DNA of 43,061 nt, from assembly GCA_964519835.1 (NCBI GenBank), contig CAZFLD010000033.1, positions 1-43,061 of the forward strand, in the 5' to 3' direction. This stretch comes from CAZFLD01 sp964519835 (lineage in GTDB: Bacteria; Spirochaetota; Spirochaetia; DSM-27196; CAZFLD01). Positions 17,358-26,616 of the stretch are shown here, one piece after another. Under the pieces are notes generated by a model, which worked only from the letters and a program-made list of their open reading frames with translations, did no database searches and was not told the DNA's origin. The position numbers and the translations under genes are program-made. The stretch's first letter is position 1; each line of letters starts with the position of its first letter.

Positions 17358-18644
17358 ATGAGACCACGGGCAACGTTATTTTGGTCGGCTCTGTTGCTGC
17401 TGCTACTTTTTCCCCCATTGGCGGCCTTCGCCGGCGGTCAAGACGAGGCGGATGACGACGGGGAGGTCACCGTCACACTTGGGTATAACGCCTTTTTGGC
17501 CAACTCATTCACGGACGCGCCTGCGCCTATCGACGCGATGAGGGCGGCTCTGGCAGGCGCCCATCCCAACATCACCCTCGAATATGAGACCATGTCGCAG
17601 GATCTGCTCGATCAGCTGGTTATTTGGATGACGTCTCAGGATAGCACCGTGGACATCTACGGAATGGATGAACCGTGGGTCAGCCAGTTCGGCCGAGCCG
17701 GCTGGGCGGTGCCCTTGAACGACCAAATACCCGAGCTGGAAGAGCGGTTTGCGACGGCGGGGCTTGCTACCTTCTCGTACCAAGGTGATCGGCTCGGTGT
17801 CCCCTTCTGGGGCAGTCTCGCCGGCCTCTATTATCGTAGCGACATTCTGGAGGAGTATGGCTTTGATGCGCCCGAGACCGTCGACGAGATGGTGGAGATT
17901 GTAGAAGCGGTCCAAGCGGACAATCCGGACACCATCGGCTTTTTGTGGCCCGGCGCCCGAGACGAGGATCTTGTTATGTACTACTCGACGTTGCTTCACG
18001 CCTTCGGTGGTACCTACGTACATCCGGACGGGACGTATGCGTTGGATACCGAGGCAAGCTTGGAAGCGGTCCGGTTTATGCGCGAAACCATCGAAACCGG
18101 AGTGTCTCCCCAGGGTGTCCAAAACTGGAACCGACAGGAGGGGCGTCAACGCTTTGTAAACGGCGAAGGGATTTTCCTTTGGGACAACGCCGACATGGTC
18201 ACTTGGCTCGATGATCCAGAACAGTCGCAAGTTGTTGGCAACTGGGACTTTATTCCGTTTCCCGCACAGTCCGACGGCGAGTCGGTCTCGATCACCGGTG
18301 GCTTTGCGTTTTCCGCAAATCCCTATAGCAAAAACCTCGACGCGGCAATCGACGTTCTGGACGTAATTGCAGGCGAAGCGGTCCAAAAGGGCTTTGCCTT
18401 GGCTTGGGGGCCCGTGCAGTATTACGACGGGCTCTACGAAGATCCTGAAGTACAGGAGTATAACCCCAATGTCGACAAGCTTATCCCCCTCACCAACGTT
18501 GCGCGGAACCGGCCGCCCTCCCAAAACTACGCCGAGTTTTCGGGCATCCTGCAGGAGGAGCTCAACGGCATTGTAACCGGAGTGACCAACCCGGAGGAGG
18601 GGCTCGAGTCCATGACCGCGCGGGTGAACCGACTCCGCGACTGA
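17358..18644 (+). CDS. Extracellular sugar-binding protein (family 1), 428 aa
   Basis: Periplasmic solute-binding protein of the carbohydrate (CUT1) ABC class. A hydrophobic signal peptide (SALLLLLLFPPLAAFA) ends before GGQDEADDD. The mature part shows class hallmarks: VDIYGMDEPWVSQFG, GVPFWGSLAGLYYRSDILEE, FVNGEGIFLWDNADM and FPAQSDG with SITGGFAFS. AGGAG lies seven bases before the ATG. Two permeases and an alpha-mannosidase follow, so the ligand is probably a mannose-containing oligosaccharide or glycoside; that is inference from context. Downstream is a strong terminator, which would give more binding protein than permease. Confidence 0.95.
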   Translation: MRPRATLFWSALLLLLLFPPLAAFAGGQDEADDDGEVTVTLGYNAFLANSFTDAPAPIDAMRAALAGAHPNITLEYETMSQDLLDQLVIWMTSQDSTVDIYGMDEPWVSQFGRAGWAVPLNDQIPELEERFATAGLATFSYQGDRLGVPFWGSLAGLYYRSDILEEYGFDAPETVDEMVEIVEAVQADNPDTIGFLWPGARDEDLVMYYSTLLHAFGGTYVHPDGTYALDTEASLEAVRFMRETIETGVSPQGVQNWNRQEGRQRFVNGEGIFLWDNADMVTWLDDPEQSQVVGNWDFIPFPAQSDGESVSITGGFAFSANPYSKNLDAAIDVLDVIAGEAVQKGFALAWGPVQYYDGLYEDPEVQEYNPNVDKLIPLTNVARNRPPSQNYAEFSGILQEELNGIVTGVTNPEEGLESMTARVNRLRD

Positions 18645-18668
18645 CGCGACGCATAGCGGACATGTTTG

Positions 18669-18699
18669 GCCGCCGCCGTTTGGCGGCGGCTTTTTGTTT
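18669..18699 (+). terminator. Strong intrinsic terminator/attenuator after the binding-protein gene
   Basis: A perfect nine-base GC stem (GCCGCCGCC at 18669-18677, GGCGGCGGC at 18682-18690) with loop GTTT is followed by TTTTTGTTT. It sits inside the operon, 24 bases after the binding-protein stop and about 70 bases before the permease start, so partial readthrough is expected to set the ratio of binding protein to permease. Confidence 0.9.
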
Positions 18700-18768
18700 C
18701 TGCGCCTAAGTCGGACCGGAGGGGCGAACCCACCGCCCGACAGGGCGCACCCACTTGGAGGAGTCACC

Positions 18769-19665
18769 GTGATCGCCAAAAAACTGGAAACACGAATCGG
18801 CATCGCCATGGTGGTCCCGGCTCTTATCGGCCTTTTGATCTTTAACTACTGGCCGATACTACAGAGCTTTGTCTACACCCTGTTTGACCTGGAATACACC
18901 ACCGATATAACTGGCGCGGAGTTTACCGGATTCCAGAACTACGCCGACGTCATGGCGAGCGGGGAGTTCTGGCGAACGTTCCTGTTTACCGTGGGCTTTA
19001 CCGTCGTTGTGGTTGTCCTCGATCTAACTCTTGGCATGCTTCTGGCCCTGGCGACGTTTTATGTGCCGAAGGGCATGAGGGCGCCGCTACGCGCGGTGAT
19101 TATCATTCCATGGGCCATCCCCAAGGTCATACAGGCGTCGATGTGGCGCTGGATGCTGGACGGCGATGTCGGGCCGATCGGCGACCTTATGGTGCGTATA
19201 GGCTTAGTGGACGAGGCTCCTCTGTTCTTGGTGGACCAGACGCTGGCAATGGGTAGTGTCTTTCTGACCTACACCTGGAAGGGCGCGTGTATCGCGGCCT
19301 TTTTTCTCATGGGAGGCTTGGCGTTGATCCCGAAGGACGTCATGGAGTCCGCAAAGGTAGACGGCGCGGGGCCGCTGCGGCGGTTTTTCCGGATCACACT
19401 TCCTATGTTGCTTCCCACGATTCTCGTGGCACTCCTGTATCGATCACAAGATGCGCTACGGGTCTTTGACGTCATCTATGGGCTTACCGGCGGTGGCCCG
19501 GGCAACACGACCGAGACGCTGAGCTCCTTTGCCTACACGTCCTATTTCCGCTACGCGCAGTTCGGCAGAGGTTCTACATATGCCGTAGTGACCTTTGTCC
19601 TGGTTGCGGCGGTCGGCATCTTTTACATCGGCCGCGTCCGCAGAAACTTTCGGTTCAGGGAGTAG
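18769..19665 (+). CDS. Sugar ABC permease, MalF/UgpA type, 298 aa
   Basis: Integral membrane protein with about six helices, opening with RIGIAMVVPALIGLLIFNYW and carrying the EAA loop ESAKVDGAGPLRRFFRITLP that docks the ATPase. The C-terminal TGGGPGNTTETLS is typical of this permease class. The start is GTG at 18769 with GGAGGAG five bases upstream; longer forms would begin in the terminator. It pairs with the next gene. No ATPase gene is present in the operon, so a shared MsiK/UgpC-like ATPase from elsewhere is presumably used. Confidence 0.94.
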   Translation: MIAKKLETRIGIAMVVPALIGLLIFNYWPILQSFVYTLFDLEYTTDITGAEFTGFQNYADVMASGEFWRTFLFTVGFTVVVVVLDLTLGMLLALATFYVPKGMRAPLRAVIIIPWAIPKVIQASMWRWMLDGDVGPIGDLMVRIGLVDEAPLFLVDQTLAMGSVFLTYTWKGACIAAFFLMGGLALIPKDVMESAKVDGAGPLRRFFRITLPMLLPTILVALLYRSQDALRVFDVIYGLTGGGPGNTTETLSSFAYTSYFRYAQFGRGSTYAVVTFVLVAAVGIFYIGRVRRNFRFRE

Positions 19666-19673
19666 GGGGCACC

Positions 19674-20516
19674 ATGAAACCGCAGCAAAGAAAGATGATT
19701 CATCGTACCGTTTCCGTGGGGATCTTTGCGGTTATTGCCGTGTGGTGCTTGGGCCCGCTCGCCTGGATAGGAATTACCTCCATCAAGGCTCCCGGAACCG
19801 AGTATCGAATCCCCGTGGAGTACTGGCCTGAGAATCCCACGTTGGAGAACTACAGTACCATCATGCAGGAGCCGTTTCGGATACAGCGCTCGATCCTCAA
19901 CAGCATGGTCGTGTCGACCGGAGCGCTTATCGGGACCCTCTTGCTTTCGACCTTGTCGGCATATGCCATAGCAAGACTACGGTTTCGCTTTCGGTGGACC
20001 ACCCTATATGGCATGCAGATCGCCGGCATGATTCCCCCGATCGTAGTGATAGCGCCCACCTTTGTACTGTTACGAAGCCTGGGGCTTATCCGAACCTACT
20101 GGGCGATGATCATTCCCAACATGATCTACGCGATCCCTCTCTCCTCGTTTTTGATCGCGAGCTACTTCGCAAACGTTCCCTTCGAGCTGGAAGACGCCGC
20201 ACAAATCGACGGGGCGAGTCCCCTCCGTACGATCTTTCAGGTCATTCTGCCGGTCGCGGCGCCGGGCATTTTTTCCGCCGGAGTCCTGGCGTTCTTGGGC
20301 TCATGGGGAGAGTTTATGCTTGCGAATACCGTTTCCATCGGTAAGTGGGAAGTGGAGACGGTGCCCGTCGCCATTTTGAGCCTGAGTCGAGCGCTCAACC
20401 TTCAGTGGAGTTGGGTTGCGGCGGGAACCATGGTAACACTGGTACCAATTGTGGTGGCTGTTTTGGTGTTTCAGCGCTTTGTTGTAACAGGGCTCTCCGC
20501 CGGCGTGGCAAAGTAG
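19674..20516 (+). CDS. Sugar ABC permease, MalG/UgpE type, 280 aa
   Basis: Partner permease with six predicted helices. The start of the protein, WCLGPLAWIGITSIKAPGTE, and the EAA loop EDAAQIDGASPLRTIFQVIL are characteristic of the MalG side. GGGAGTAGGGGG precedes the ATG and the previous gene ends only eight bases upstream. Its stop TAG shares a base with the GTG start of the alpha-mannosidase gene, so uptake and hydrolysis of the sugar are coupled in translation. Confidence 0.94.
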   Translation: MKPQQRKMIHRTVSVGIFAVIAVWCLGPLAWIGITSIKAPGTEYRIPVEYWPENPTLENYSTIMQEPFRIQRSILNSMVVSTGALIGTLLLSTLSAYAIARLRFRFRWTTLYGMQIAGMIPPIVVIAPTFVLLRSLGLIRTYWAMIIPNMIYAIPLSSFLIASYFANVPFELEDAAQIDGASPLRTIFQVILPVAAPGIFSAGVLAFLGSWGEFMLANTVSIGKWEVETVPVAILSLSRALNLQWSWVAAGTMVTLVPIVVAVLVFQRFVVTGLSAGVAK

Positions 20517-23509
20517 TGCACGTGGGCAAACGCAAAAAGGACGTGACGATACACGTCATCTCTCACACGCATTGGGACCGGGAGTGGTATCGGACCAACC
20601 AGGAGTTCCGGGTCGAGCTTGTCTCCGTGGTAGATGCCGTAATCGATGCGCTCCAGCGCCAGGAGGGTTTTTACTGCTTCACGTTGGACGGGCAAGCCAT
20701 CCTACTGGAAGACTATCTGGCTATGCGGCCCGAGCAGACTGAGATTGTTCGCACGCTAGTCCGGGGTGGAAATCTGCTCGTCGGCCCGTGGTACACACAG
20801 CCCGACGAGTTCCTGGTGTCCGGGGAGAGCCTGGTGCGGAACCTGCAGGCTGGAACCCAGACCGCGGCCCTTCACGGTGGCACCATGCGCGTGGGTTGGG
20901 TTCCCGATGCATTTGGCCACATTGCCCAGTTGCCACAGATCCTCCGCCACTTTGATATAGACTGCGCCGCGCTTACCCGAGGGATCGGCAACGAGCTCCC
21001 GGAAATGGAGACGGATTTTGTGTGGGAGAGTCCCGACGGCAGCTCCGTGTTTGTGGCCCACCAGGTGCAGGGGTATTACAGCGGTGGATTGCTCGGCTTT
21101 CCATATTTCTGGGGGAGCACCTACAGCCGGATACCCTCGGTGGAAATCGCGAAAGAGCGACTTTTGCGCCTTGTAGAGCCGGGTGGGAAAAAACCCCGGT
21201 CATCTCATGTTGCTCTCTGGAACGGGGCCGATCATCTTCATCCCGAACCGGACCTCGCGCATACGCTCGACCGTCTAGAAGAGATTATGCCGGGCTATCG
21301 GATCATCCACTCCAACGTGCCGGAGTATGCGCGTGGCGTCCGGCGGGAGAGGCCCGAGCTTCCGGTAGTAACAGGCGAGCTGCGCGGAAGCCGCTACCAT
21401 CCGCTCTTACCGTCGATCCTCTCCTCCCGCATTCACCTGAAGCAACGAAACGCCGCCGTCCAGCGGCTCTTCGAGAGGCAGACCGAGCCTATCGCCGTTA
21501 TGGCGTCCCTCATGGCGCCCTTTGCCGAGGACGCGGATCAGATGCCTCGCTACTACTACCCGGCCCACGCCTTGCGAGAGGGATGGAAGTTGCTGCTTCA
21601 GAACCACGGTCACGACAGCATTGGTGGCTGCAGCATCGATCAGGTCCACAAAGAGATGCTTCCGCGATTCGATCAAGCCGAGCAGATCGCTCGGGCCGTC
21701 TGTAGCATCGGCATTCGTCAGGTGGCGTCCGCGGTAGCTACCGATTGGGTTCCCGAATCCCGCCCGGTCTTTGTCTGTTTCTCGCCGTTTGACCGCCCGG
21801 GTATCCACACGGTCCGTCACGAATTCGTGTGGTCCGAAGAGCTCGGAAACGGCTTGCAGGTTGTGGATCGGGTCGGGGAAGTGATGCCGACGCAACTCCT
21901 CGACGTTCGCAAGCAGCGCTATCTGTGGCTCGAGACGCGTACCAACTCGCGGGATGTGGCAGATAACGCATGGTGGTGGAACCAAGTGCTCCACCGGATG
22001 GACCGCCTGGGAATTCATCGCTTTAAGGTCGAGGATGATTCGGCGGAAGCGCGCCTGCTATTGTTTCTGGCGGACGAATCGGCCTGCCGGGACGACACCC
22101 TCGTCGAGCTCGTGCAAAGCTTCCGCGGCCGGCTCGCCGACTCTACGGTTGCGATCGAGGCAATCTACTACCGCCACCGCCTAGCGTTTGCCGCCTCGCT
22201 TCCGCCGCTAAGCGTGACGACGTTCTCCGTCGCCGTTCCTCCCGGCGCCGGTGACGCGCAGCCCGTCGTGGCCCTCGCTCCGGTCCGTGCGGTCGACAAC
22301 AAGCTACACTTCGGGGGCAACGTGCTCACCGTCGAGCCCGACGCCGGCTTGACCCTCCGCACGTCATCCGGACGCGAGTATATTGGTATTGTCTCCTTCT
22401 ACGACGAGGGCGACTGTGGTGATACCTACGATTTCTCTCCCGCGGCGGACGGTCCGATTCCGCTTCGGCCGGAGGGAGAGGTTGCGGTGACGCCGGAGGA
22501 GCTCGGCCCGGTCACGGCATCCCTTGAAGCTGTCTTTAGCGCCCAAGTTCCCGCCGGCCTTGCTAAGGATCATCGCCGGCGGTCCGCCCAAACCACTACG
22601 CTTGCCGTTCGATTTTGCGTCTCGGTTCAGACGGGATCGGATCTGGTGCGCGTGGACGGCAGTCTCACTAACAACGCGCGGGATCACCGTGTTCGGGCGA
22701 AGTTCTCCGCAAAAACCCGCGCAACTCATGTGGTGTCCGAGGGCACGTTTTCCGTTGAAAAGCGGCCCATTGCCGGCCCCGAGACGGCCGGCTGGGCGCA
22801 GTCCGTGACGAGTACCCGGCCGCACCAAGGCTGGGTCGCAATAGGCGACAAAGAGACGGCTATCTGTGTTCACACCGACGGTCTTCACGAGCACGAGGCC
22901 CTTCAGGATACCAACGGCCCGGTCGCTGGGACTCACTCACTTGCGATAACACTTCTTCGTTGTGTTGGTTGGCTCTCGCGTGGTGATCTCGACACACGAC
23001 GGGGACAGGCCGGCCCGATGATAGCAACGCCGGATGCCCAGCAGCTTGGTCTCAACCGTTTCCGATTCGCCTTTGCCGTGATGCCGGGCCTCGGTTACCT
23101 CGACCCGGCCCGATGTACCGCCGGTCCCGCCTACTTGGAGACCGTGACCGCCCCGGCGGGTCCCGGGCGAGCGGGCCTTGATCACCAGATCCGGCTTCTG
23201 GACTTGAATACGACCAGCTTCGCCCTCACGGCGCTAAAAGGCTCGATACGGGTCCCCGGGGCGATTGTCGTTCGCTTGTTCAACACAAGTCACGCACCGA
23301 TTGTACAGTCCGTCGGTGTGTCGCGACTCTTCGATCGTGCGACGCGGGTCCGCCTCGACGAGTTGCCGATAGAGGATGAGGAGATCGACGACGGCATCAT
23401 GACTCTGGCCGCGGGGCCGGCGGAGATTGTGACCATTCGCCTGGAGCGTGCACCTCAGCATCGTATTCTGCGCGGTTGGAAGCGGGACCAACAGCCGGGC
23501 GCGTTATGA
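20516..23509 (+). CDS. Glycoside hydrolase family 38 alpha-mannosidase, 997 aa
   Basis: Large retaining alpha-mannosidase of GH38. The zinc-site motif HTHWD is at residues 17-21, the presumed nucleophile Asp131 in GWVPDAFGHIAQLPQIL, and a second metal-ligand motif NHGHDSIGG at 363-371. The remaining 600 residues are the beta-rich C-terminal domains usual for the family. No signal peptide is present, so it acts in the cytoplasm on imported mannosides. The start is taken as GTG at 20516, overlapping the permease stop; GTG at 20522 is also possible, and no strong ribosome site favours either. It overlaps the MFS gene by four bases. Confidence 0.95.
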   Translation: MHVGKRKKDVTIHVISHTHWDREWYRTNQEFRVELVSVVDAVIDALQRQEGFYCFTLDGQAILLEDYLAMRPEQTEIVRTLVRGGNLLVGPWYTQPDEFLVSGESLVRNLQAGTQTAALHGGTMRVGWVPDAFGHIAQLPQILRHFDIDCAALTRGIGNELPEMETDFVWESPDGSSVFVAHQVQGYYSGGLLGFPYFWGSTYSRIPSVEIAKERLLRLVEPGGKKPRSSHVALWNGADHLHPEPDLAHTLDRLEEIMPGYRIIHSNVPEYARGVRRERPELPVVTGELRGSRYHPLLPSILSSRIHLKQRNAAVQRLFERQTEPIAVMASLMAPFAEDADQMPRYYYPAHALREGWKLLLQNHGHDSIGGCSIDQVHKEMLPRFDQAEQIARAVCSIGIRQVASAVATDWVPESRPVFVCFSPFDRPGIHTVRHEFVWSEELGNGLQVVDRVGEVMPTQLLDVRKQRYLWLETRTNSRDVADNAWWWNQVLHRMDRLGIHRFKVEDDSAEARLLLFLADESACRDDTLVELVQSFRGRLADSTVAIEAIYYRHRLAFAASLPPLSVTTFSVAVPPGAGDAQPVVALAPVRAVDNKLHFGGNVLTVEPDAGLTLRTSSGREYIGIVSFYDEGDCGDTYDFSPAADGPIPLRPEGEVAVTPEELGPVTASLEAVFSAQVPAGLAKDHRRRSAQTTTLAVRFCVSVQTGSDLVRVDGSLTNNARDHRVRAKFSAKTRATHVVSEGTFSVEKRPIAGPETAGWAQSVTSTRPHQGWVAIGDKETAICVHTDGLHEHEALQDTNGPVAGTHSLAITLLRCVGWLSRGDLDTRRGQAGPMIATPDAQQLGLNRFRFAFAVMPGLGYLDPARCTAGPAYLETVTAPAGPGRAGLDHQIRLLDLNTTSFALTALKGSIRVPGAIVVRLFNTSHAPIVQSVGVSRLFDRATRVRLDELPIEDEEIDDGIMTLAAGPAEIVTIRLERAPQHRILRGWKRDQQPGAL

Positions 23510-24966
23510 TCCGGCCGGGCCGATTGCTTCGTTGGCTTGTTGCCGATTATCGCCGCCGGACAACAGAGGACCCACAGGCGGTGATTGCCGAGCGGCGGAG
23601 AGAGGCGCGGCGAAATCGTTTTTTTCACACTGCAGACGGCGTTTCCTACTGGGCCGGCATCAACGCCGTCTCTTACAACACGGTCGTTCCGCTTTTTGTC
23701 AGCAAGCTCACTGACTCGCCGTTGTTGATAGGTCTTGTGGCGGTGTTTAGCCAGGCGGGATGGTACCTCCCGCAACTCCTAACCGCCGCGGCAACGGAGC
23801 GCGTCGCCTACAAAAAGCCGATTGTTGTTCGTCTCGGCTTTGTGGTGGAACGGGCGCCGGCGATCCTGTGGCCCGTTGCCGCACTTTTGAGCGCCGCACG
23901 ATCGGACCTTGGGCTTGCGCTTTTTTTGTTGGCGTTTGGGTTGCACTTTGTGGGTGCAGGGATTATTGCACCTGCTTGGCAGGACCTCATCGCCCACACA
24001 TTTGCGCCTGAGGAGCGCGGACGATTTTTCGGGCTAACCACGTTCTTAGGTACGTCCCTCGGCGCGGTCGGGGGCCTTGGGGCGAGCCGTGTCCTGGGCG
24101 TCTTTATGTTTCCGGTGGACTTTGCCCTCGCCTTTGCCTTTGCCGCGGTTTGTGTGCAAGTCAGCTGGGCTTTCCTCGCCCTGGCCAAGGAGCCTTCGCG
24201 GTTGGCTCGGTCGAGCGCCGCGAGTGCCGGCGCGGAGCCGGGAGCCGACTCCGGACGGGACTCTCGGCCAATCGAACGGTGCGACGGCTCCCATGGCACA
24301 GATGTCGACGGGGTAGCGGCCGATGCGGCCCGCGGCCGACCGATAGCGCGTCGCGCGTCGCTCGGACGCAACGGACTGCGCGGTGCCATGGGGGCGGTAA
24401 AGGACGATCCGGCATTTGCTCGGTTTCTCGTCGTGCGCACGCTTATGGGCCTGGGAACCATGGGCTTTGGCTTTGTCGCCGTGCACACAACTCGAGCGTT
24501 CGCCGTGCCGGACGCGACGGTGGCTATCTTTACCGTCGTGATGTTGGTGGGGGAGGCGGCGGGAAACATCTCCTCGGGTACCGTGGCTGATCGGTTCGGA
24601 CACAGGCTTCCGCTCATGCTTGGGGTCGCCGCCGTCACCGCCGCCTTTGTGATTGCCCGATTTGCCGGCGCGGTGGGTTGGTTCTTCCCGGCGTTTGTAC
24701 TTATGGGGTTTGCGGTTGGCGCCGGCCGAGTGTCCGCGATGATGATCGCCATTGAATTCGCGCCCGACGATCGCGTCCCTACCTACGTAGGTATTACCAA
24801 CACTCTGGCCGGGGTAGGCGGATTGGTAGCGCCGCTTATCGGAAGCGCCCTGGCCGCCGGCTCATATTTGCTGCTTTTTTTGGTGACCGCCTTCATCAAT
24901 CTACTCGCACTTGTTGGGCTTATCACACTCGTGAAGGACCCGCGCCGCGGCCGACCGTGCCACTAA
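23506..24966 (+). CDS. Major facilitator superfamily transporter, 486 aa
   Basis: Twelve-helix MFS protein. The first half carries FFGLTTFLGTSLGAVGGLGASR, the second GTVADRFGHRLPLMLG, which matches the MFS loop motif between helices 8 and 9. Between the halves is a long, polar, Ala/Gly/Arg-rich cytoplasmic loop of about 85 residues, roughly 235-320, of low complexity. The start at 23506 overlaps the mannosidase stop (ATGA). Given the operon it may export or import a sugar released by the mannosidase. Direction and substrate are not seen in the sequence. Confidence 0.9.
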   Translation: MIRPGRLLRWLVADYRRRTTEDPQAVIAERRREARRNRFFHTADGVSYWAGINAVSYNTVVPLFVSKLTDSPLLIGLVAVFSQAGWYLPQLLTAAATERVAYKKPIVVRLGFVVERAPAILWPVAALLSAARSDLGLALFLLAFGLHFVGAGIIAPAWQDLIAHTFAPEERGRFFGLTTFLGTSLGAVGGLGASRVLGVFMFPVDFALAFAFAAVCVQVSWAFLALAKEPSRLARSSAASAGAEPGADSGRDSRPIERCDGSHGTDVDGVAADAARGRPIARRASLGRNGLRGAMGAVKDDPAFARFLVVRTLMGLGTMGFGFVAVHTTRAFAVPDATVAIFTVVMLVGEAAGNISSGTVADRFGHRLPLMLGVAAVTAAFVIARFAGAVGWFFPAFVLMGFAVGAGRVSAMMIAIEFAPDDRVPTYVGITNTLAGVGGLVAPLIGSALAAGSYLLLFLVTAFINLLALVGLITLVKDPRRGRPCH

Positions 24967-25065
24967 GCCGTATTGAGCGGTGTTCCACCGGGAGGATCTT
25001 GTTTCCGTGCTCCCGATTCCCGTGGCCCCTTGCCCCATGCGACATCTACGGCTACTTTTCTGAGA

Positions 25066-25473
25066 ATGTCTCGAATCGACGAGTTCAACATCTACGAGAA
25101 ACTCGGCTACGACAAGATAAAAGATCTCTCTCGGGCCTTCTACACCCGTGTCTATGCCGATAACGAGCCGTCCTTCCGCGGGTTGTTTCCCCGCGACATG
25201 GAAATGGCCATACAAAACCAGTACGAGTTCTTTGCCCAGCGATTGGGCGGACCGATGTACTACAGCAATCGCAAGGGCCATCCCGCCCTCCGCGCGCGTC
25301 ACGCCCGGTTCCACATCGAGCGCCGGCACGCCGAAAAATGGCTCGGCTACATGCGGGAGGCGATGAAGGAAGTCGGCATTCCCGACGACATTCGAGAGCG
25401 CATGGACGAATATTTCACCGACGTCGCCTACTTTATGCAAAACGTCGACGACGAGGGCAAGCGGATCTACTAG
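25066..25473 (+). CDS. Group II truncated haemoglobin, 135 aa
   Basis: Short 2-on-2 globin. The proximal haem ligand His79 is in LRARHARFHI, the strongly conserved group II pattern, with Trp92 in AEKWLGYM at the usual G8 place and Tyr26 in AFYTRVYAD as B10 residue. The expected length fits a start at 25066; longer forms add a Pro/Ser-rich stretch with no likeness to globins. Such proteins bind O2 or NO and protect oxygen-sensitive enzymes, which would suit an organism with ferredoxin oxidoreductases. It runs toward the anti-sigma gene and ends seven bases from it. The ribosome site is poor. Confidence 0.92.
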   Translation: MSRIDEFNIYEKLGYDKIKDLSRAFYTRVYADNEPSFRGLFPRDMEMAIQNQYEFFAQRLGGPMYYSNRKGHPALRARHARFHIERRHAEKWLGYMREAMKEVGIPDDIRERMDEYFTDVAYFMQNVDDEGKRIY

Positions 25474-25480
25474 CCGCCCC

Positions 25481-26032
25481 CTACCTCGCCACTCGCCGCC
25501 AGACCCTTCGGACGGCCCGGAGGTTTGAGCCGACGAGCATCAGAAGATACACCGTCAACGCGATGCCGAGAATCATGGCCAGCGCCACGTCGATGCCGGG
25601 GCCAAAAAAACCGCGTAGCCAGTCCACGACCTTATTGAACTGAACCACCACAAAGCCTGCTATAATCACGGCACCTCCCACCGCCCAGCCTCCGAGGCTG
25701 AGCTTTGGATCGAGGTCGTGAGGGGAAGCGGCGGCTTGGTGAATCGCGCGCATTACTTGCTCGGTGAACGCCGCTTGCCCGATGGCGGCAACCGGGTGTT
25801 CGGGGGTGCGTGCGCCCCCGCCGTTGTGAGCCGGTATGGCCGTTATCTCGCCTGCGACCGGTACACGAGGAGCGTGCGATGAGGTTATGCGAGCGGCGCT
25901 CTGAAGTCGCGTCAATTTCACAAACAACGATCGACATGCGGAACACTCCGCGATGTGCCGAACAAGCGCCGGCGACGGAGTTTCGTGGCGGTCTAATTGT
26001 GTTATTTGATCATAAGCCTGCTCGCAAGTCAT
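25481..26032 (-). CDS. Zinc-finger anti-sigma factor, membrane-bound, 183 aa
   Basis: The N-terminus has the ZAS motif HxxxCxxC (His26, Cys30, Cys33 in RHIAECSACRS), which binds ECF sigma factors. Two membrane helices follow, about 111-133 and 146-170, joined by a short WLRGFFGPG segment. The gene overlaps the sigma gene by four bases (ATGA). It should hold the sigma factor at the membrane until a signal releases it. A cytoplasmic Ala/Pro-rich linker separates finger and helices. Confidence 0.88.
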   Translation of the reverse strand: MTCEQAYDQITQLDRHETPSPALVRHIAECSACRSLFVKLTRLQSAARITSSHAPRVPVAGEITAIPAHNGGGARTPEHPVAAIGQAAFTEQVMRAIHQAAASPHDLDPKLSLGGWAVGGAVIIAGFVVVQFNKVVDWLRGFFGPGIDVALAMILGIALTVYLLMLVGSNLRAVRRVWRRVAR

Positions 26033-26616
26033 GAGCTGCCTCCTGAGCCGTGGTCGGCATCGCCGCCGGAAAGGCGTGAGGCCAGCAAGTGTTTGCCACG
26101 CCGTATGTGGGAGCGGACCGTGTTGAGGGGAAGACCGGTCACCTCGCTGATCTCCTGGTAACTGAGGTCGAAAAAGAAAAAGAACCCGATACAGTCGGCG
26201 TAGCCGGAAGGGAGCCGGCCAACGGCATCCAGAACCGCGCGTCCGGCCTCCCTACGCTCGAGGGCCTCATCGGGCTGAGGAGCCGGGTCAACCAAGCGTG
26301 CCCAGTCAACCGCTTCCGTGCTTGGTGTACTGCGTTGCCGTCGGGTTCCCCTGTTGTATCCGATTCGCATGAGCCAGGAAAAAAAACGACCGGTTCCTTG
26401 AAAGGTATCCAGCTTGCGGAACGCCTGAAGGAAAACGTCCTGGGCGAAGTCTTCCGCATCCTCCCGTCGACCAAAAAACCGGTAGCCCAGTGCCAAGACC
26501 TGTCGCTGGTACCGGTCAACAAGAGACGCAAATGCGTCGATGTCGCCTGCGCGGACGCGGCGGACGATGGTTTTGTCATTGCCTCCGCCCGCGGATTCTT
26601 CATTGCTTGCGCCCAT
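26029..26616 (-). CDS. ECF-type RNA polymerase sigma factor, 195 aa
   Basis: Sigma-70 family factor with region 2 (EDFAQDVFLQAFRKLDTFQG, -10 recognition and core binding) and region 4 near the C-terminus (LSYQEISEVTGLPLNTVRSH, -35 recognition). The linker between them is short and acidic, as usual for ECF factors. An odd stretch of five Phe (GFFFFFDLSY) opens region 4.2; the frame stays open on both sides. The start overlaps the previous gene by 17 bases and has no clear ribosome site, so coupling is likely. Its target promoters cannot be named from this window. Confidence 0.92.
   Translation of the reverse strand: MGASNEESAGGGNDKTIVRRVRAGDIDAFASLVDRYQRQVLALGYRFFGRREDAEDFAQDVFLQAFRKLDTFQGTGRFFSWLMRIGYNRGTRRQRSTPSTEAVDWARLVDPAPQPDEALERREAGRAVLDAVGRLPSGYADCIGFFFFFDLSYQEISEVTGLPLNTVRSHIRRGKHLLASRLSGGDADHGSGGSS

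Noticed and set aside
16908..18644. One long frame running through the N gap into the sugar-binding protein
   Set aside because: The unknown bases make any frame across the gap meaningless; the signal peptide and AGGAG set the start at 17358.
17505..18809. A 434-codon open frame on the minus strand opposite the sugar-binding protein
   Set aside because: It lies fully across a gene with clear domains, has no ribosome site and no family likeness. Such shadows are common in GC-rich genes.
23808..24752. A long minus-strand frame opposite the MFS gene
   Set aside because: Low-complexity Ala/Pro/Arg composition and no motif; it mirrors hydrophobic codons of the transporter.
25020..25065. Promoter directly before the truncated haemoglobin gene (TTGCCC, 17 bases, TACTTT)
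   Set aside because: Only four and three matches to the consensus boxes; as likely by chance in this sequence.
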